Source: Streptomyces akebiae
GTDB lineage: Bacteria; Actinomycetota; Actinomycetes; Streptomycetales; Streptomycetaceae
Direction: 5' to 3'
Assembly (NCBI RefSeq): GCF_019599145.1
Contig: NZ_CP080647.1
Coordinates: 2,542,001 to 2,606,000, forward strand
Length of the DNA: 64,000 bases
Each line of letters begins with the position of its first letter. Position 1 is the first letter of the stretch. Positions 62,180 to 64,000 of this stretch are shown here, in pieces. The notes beneath the pieces are model-generated. The model had not been told where the DNA came from. It saw nothing but the letters and a program-made list of their open reading frames with translations, and ran no database searches. The position numbers and the translations under genes are program-made.

Positions 62180-63187
62180 TCAGGCCAGGGTCGCCACCAG
62201 GACCGCCTTGATCGTGTGCAGCCGGTTCTCCGCCTCGTCGAAGACGACGGAGTGCGACGACTCGAACACCTCGTCCGTGACCTCCAGCGAGTCCAGTCCG
62301 TGCCGCTCGTGGATCTCGCGGCCCACCTTGGTGCCGAGGTCGTGGAAGGCCGGCAGGCAGTGCAGGAACTTGACGTCCGCGTTGCCGGTGGCCCGCAGCA
62401 CGTCCATGGTCACGGCGTACGGGGAGAGCGCCCCGATGCGCTCGTCCCAGACCTCCTTGGGCTCGCCCATGGAGACCCAGACGTCGGTGGCGACGAAGTC
62501 GGCACGCTCGACCCCGTCGTGGACGTGCTCGGTGAGGGTGATCCGCGCGCCGCTGATCTCGGCGAGCTTGCGGGCGTGGGTGACGATCTCCTCGGCCGGC
62601 CAGTAGGCCTGCGGGGCGACGATCCGGACGTCCATGCCGAGCAGGGCCCCCGTCACCAGGTACGAGTTGCCCATGTTGAAGCGGGCGTCGCCGAGGTAGG
62701 CGAAGACCATCTCGTCGAGCGGCTTGTCGCTGTGCTCGGTCATGGTCATCACGTCGGCCAGCATCTGGGTGGGGTGCCAGTCGTCGGTGAGCCCGTTGTA
62801 GACCGGCACTCCGGCGTATGCCGCCAGCTCCTCGACGTTCGCCTGGCTCTCGCCCCGGTACTCGATCGCGTCGAACATCCGGCCGAGCACCCGCGCGGTG
62901 TCCTTGACCGACTCCTTGTGACCCATCTGGGAGCCGGACGGATCCAGGTAGGTCGTTTGGGCGCCCTGGTCGGCCGCGGCGACCTCGAACGCGCAGCGGG
63001 TGCGCGTCGAGGTCTTCTCGAAGATGAGCGCGATGTTCCTGCCCAGCAGGTGCCGGGTCTCCGTCCCGGCCTTCTTGGCCGCCTTCAGCTCCACGGCCAG
63101 CTCGATCAGCCCGCGGAACTCCTCGGCGGTGAAGTCCAGCTCCTTGAGGAAGTGGCGCCCGGCGAGGGCGTGGGGAACGGTCGCCAT
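62180..63187 (-). CDS. argF: Ornithine carbamoyltransferase
   Basis: A 335-residue ornithine carbamoyltransferase. The carbamoyl-phosphate site is [20 protein letters not shown] near residue 55, then [40 protein letters not shown] binds ornithine, and the catalytic Cys loop is [11 protein letters not shown] near residue 272. Length and its place directly after arginine deiminase suggest the catabolic enzyme (arcB) of the arginine deiminase pathway, cleaving citrulline to carbamoyl phosphate and ornithine. Start ATG 63187. It lies 117 bases after arcA on the same strand. Confidence 0.93.
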   Translation of the reverse strand: MATVPHALAGRHFLKELDFTAEEFRGLIELAVELKAAKKAGTETRHLLGRNIALIFEKTSTRTRCAFEVAAADQGAQTTYLDPSGSQMGHKESVKDTARVLGRMFDAIEYRGESQANVEELAAYAGVPVYNGLTDDWHPTQMLADVMTMTEHSDKPLDEMVFAYLGDARFNMGNSYLVTGALLGMDVRIVAPQAYWPAEEIVTHARKLAEISGARITLTEHVHDGVERADFVATDVWVSMGEPKEVWDERIGALSPYAVTMDVLRATGNADVKFLHCLPAFHDLGTKVGREIHERHGLDSLEVTDEVFESSHSVVFDEAENRLHTIKAVLVATLA

Positions 63188-63237
63188 GGGGCGCTCCTGG
63201 GTCGACGGGACGGGGACAGCGATAGGAAGACTGGAAG

Positions 63238-63268
63238 TCTATACGATGTTCCACATTTCTATACGGTG
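63238..63268. promoter_or_regulatory. AT-rich element between arcA and argF
   Basis: In the 117-base gap TCTATACG occurs at 63238 and again at 63261, flanking the palindrome ATGTTCCACAT (63246-63256). The symmetry and AT-richness against the local background suggest a promoter or operator for argF, perhaps for an arginine-responsive regulator. No confident -10/-35 pair. Confidence 0.4.
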
Positions 63269-63304
63269 CCCTCCGCGCCGCCCGGATCCCCGCGTCGCGG
63301 ATCC

Positions 63305-64000
63305 CTACACCGCGGATCTCTCCACCGGGCAGCTCATGCAACGCGGCCCGCCCCTCCCCCGCCCCAGCTCGCTGCCCGGGATCTCGATCACCTCGATACC
63401 CTGCTTGCGCAGATGCGTGTTGGTGGTGGCGTTGCGCTCGTAGGCGACGACGACGCCGGGCTCGACGGCGAGCACGTTGCAGCCGTCGTCCCACTGCTCT
63501 CGCTCGGCGGCGTGGACGTCCTGTGTGGCGGTGAGCACCCGGACGGCGTCGAGGCCGAGCGCGGCGGCGATCGCGCGGTGCATGTGCTCCGGCGGGTGGT
63601 CGGTGACCTTGAGCTCCTTCTCCCCGACGCCGGGTTCGATGGTGTACGAGCGGAGCATGCCAAGTCCGGCGTACTGGGTGAAGGTGTCGCCGTCGACCAT
63701 GGTCATGACGGTGTCGAGGTGCATGAAGGCCCGGCGCTTGGGCATGTCGAGGGCCACGATGGTCCGCGCGGAGCCGGCGGCGAAGAGCTTGTGCGCGAGC
63801 ATCTCGACGGCCTGCGGGGTGGTGCGCTCGCTCATGCCGATGAGGACGGCCCCGTTGCCGATGACGAGCACGTCGCCGCCCTCGATGGTGGACGGGTAGT
63901 CGGCCTGACCCTCCGACCAGACATGGAACGTCTCGGCGCGGAACAGCGGGTGGTGCCGGTAGATCGCCTCGAAGTGGACGGTCTCGCGCCGGCGGGCCGG
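63305..64000 (-). CDS. arcA: Arginine deiminase (5' end beyond window)
   Basis: The C-terminal 231 residues of arginine deiminase; the gene continues past the window edge. Visible: [20 protein letters not shown], then [20 protein letters not shown] (catalytic His/Asp region), [16 protein letters not shown], and the C-terminal loop [19 protein letters not shown] with the catalytic Cys (GPRCMSCP). The enzyme converts arginine to citrulline and ammonia, feeding the ornithine carbamoyltransferase encoded downstream. Confidence 0.93.
   Translation of the reverse strand, partial: PARRRETVHFEAIYRHHPLFRAETFHVWSEGQADYPSTIEGGDVLVIGNGAVLIGMSERTTPQAVEMLAHKLFAAGSARTIVALDMPKRRAFMHLDTVMTMVDGDTFTQYAGLGMLRSYTIEPGVGEKELKVTDHPPEHMHRAIAAALGLDAVRVLTATQDVHAAEREQWDDGCNVLAVEPGVVVAYERNATTNTHLRKQGIEVIEIPGSELGRGRGGPRCMSCPVERSAV

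Overview
The window is chromosomal DNA from a high-GC actinomycete, almost certainly a Streptomyces. Codon third positions are mostly G or C, GTG and TTG starts with GGAGG-type ribosome sites are common, and stop/start overlaps of the GTGA, ATGA and TGATG types are frequent. Typical Streptomyces families occur throughout: short GntR regulators, a DUF5753 regulator remnant, a DUF5999 protein, an exported beta-carbonic anhydrase, a class F sortase and PaaX. No tRNA, rRNA, integrase, transposase or CRISPR array was seen.

Positions 1-6570 are accessory and partly decayed. They hold a small GntR-controlled cassette of tiny proteins, wrecks of a DUF5753 regulator and of an ATP-binding (HATPase) protein, and a visibly less GC-rich pair: a 94-residue protein and a 487-residue HExxH protein. 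An AbiEii-type nucleotidyltransferase with two compensating frameshifts and its small partner follow.

Positions 6800-26870 form a dense defence island. On the minus strand, reading from 17.9 kb down to 6.8 kb, are a sigma-70 factor, a DrmA-like helicase, a DrmB-like DUF1998 protein, a small SF1 helicase, a membrane-anchored protein split by an amber codon, and a coiled-coil protein. Divergent from the sigma gene are McrB (with a DUF4357-type front end), McrC and an SF1 helicase with a RelE-like N-terminus. An N6-adenine methylase-like gene converges on them. A DUF6119/TIGR04141 gene is divergent from the methylase. DrmA and DrmB occur without the DISARM phospholipase-D protein and without a DISARM methylase, but with a dedicated sigma factor and SF1 helicase. 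This is the best candidate here for an undescribed defence system.

Positions 26990-37320 are a carbohydrate locus. A GH63 hydrolase, an ABC importer (two permeases and a lipoprotein) and a LacI regulator lie on the minus strand, with a 1217-residue secreted glycosidase divergent from them. Three perfect copies of CGAACCGGTTCG in the divergent region are probable LacI operators. An orphan Tat-exported binding protein, a wrecked PucR regulator and a copper chaperone follow.

Positions 40110-45105 encode methylmalonyl-CoA mutase (small and large subunits) and its GTPase MeaB in overlapping frames. Positions 45218-48700 hold mostly small exported proteins: a possible sortase substrate, sortase F, carbonic anhydrase and a DUF6299 protein, plus a DUF5999 protein.

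Positions 48698-61279 are an aryl-CoA (2-aminobenzoyl- or salicylyl-CoA type) catabolic locus: RidA, acyl-CoA dehydrogenase, CoA ligase, PaaX, a monooxygenase/old-yellow-enzyme fusion and an enoyl-CoA hydratase. It is interrupted by a sulfation cassette of sulfotransferase, small protein, glycosyltransferase, CysC, CysD and CysN. The window closes with an anti-sigma-type ATPase and the catabolic arginine genes argF/arcB and arcA, the last cut by the window end.
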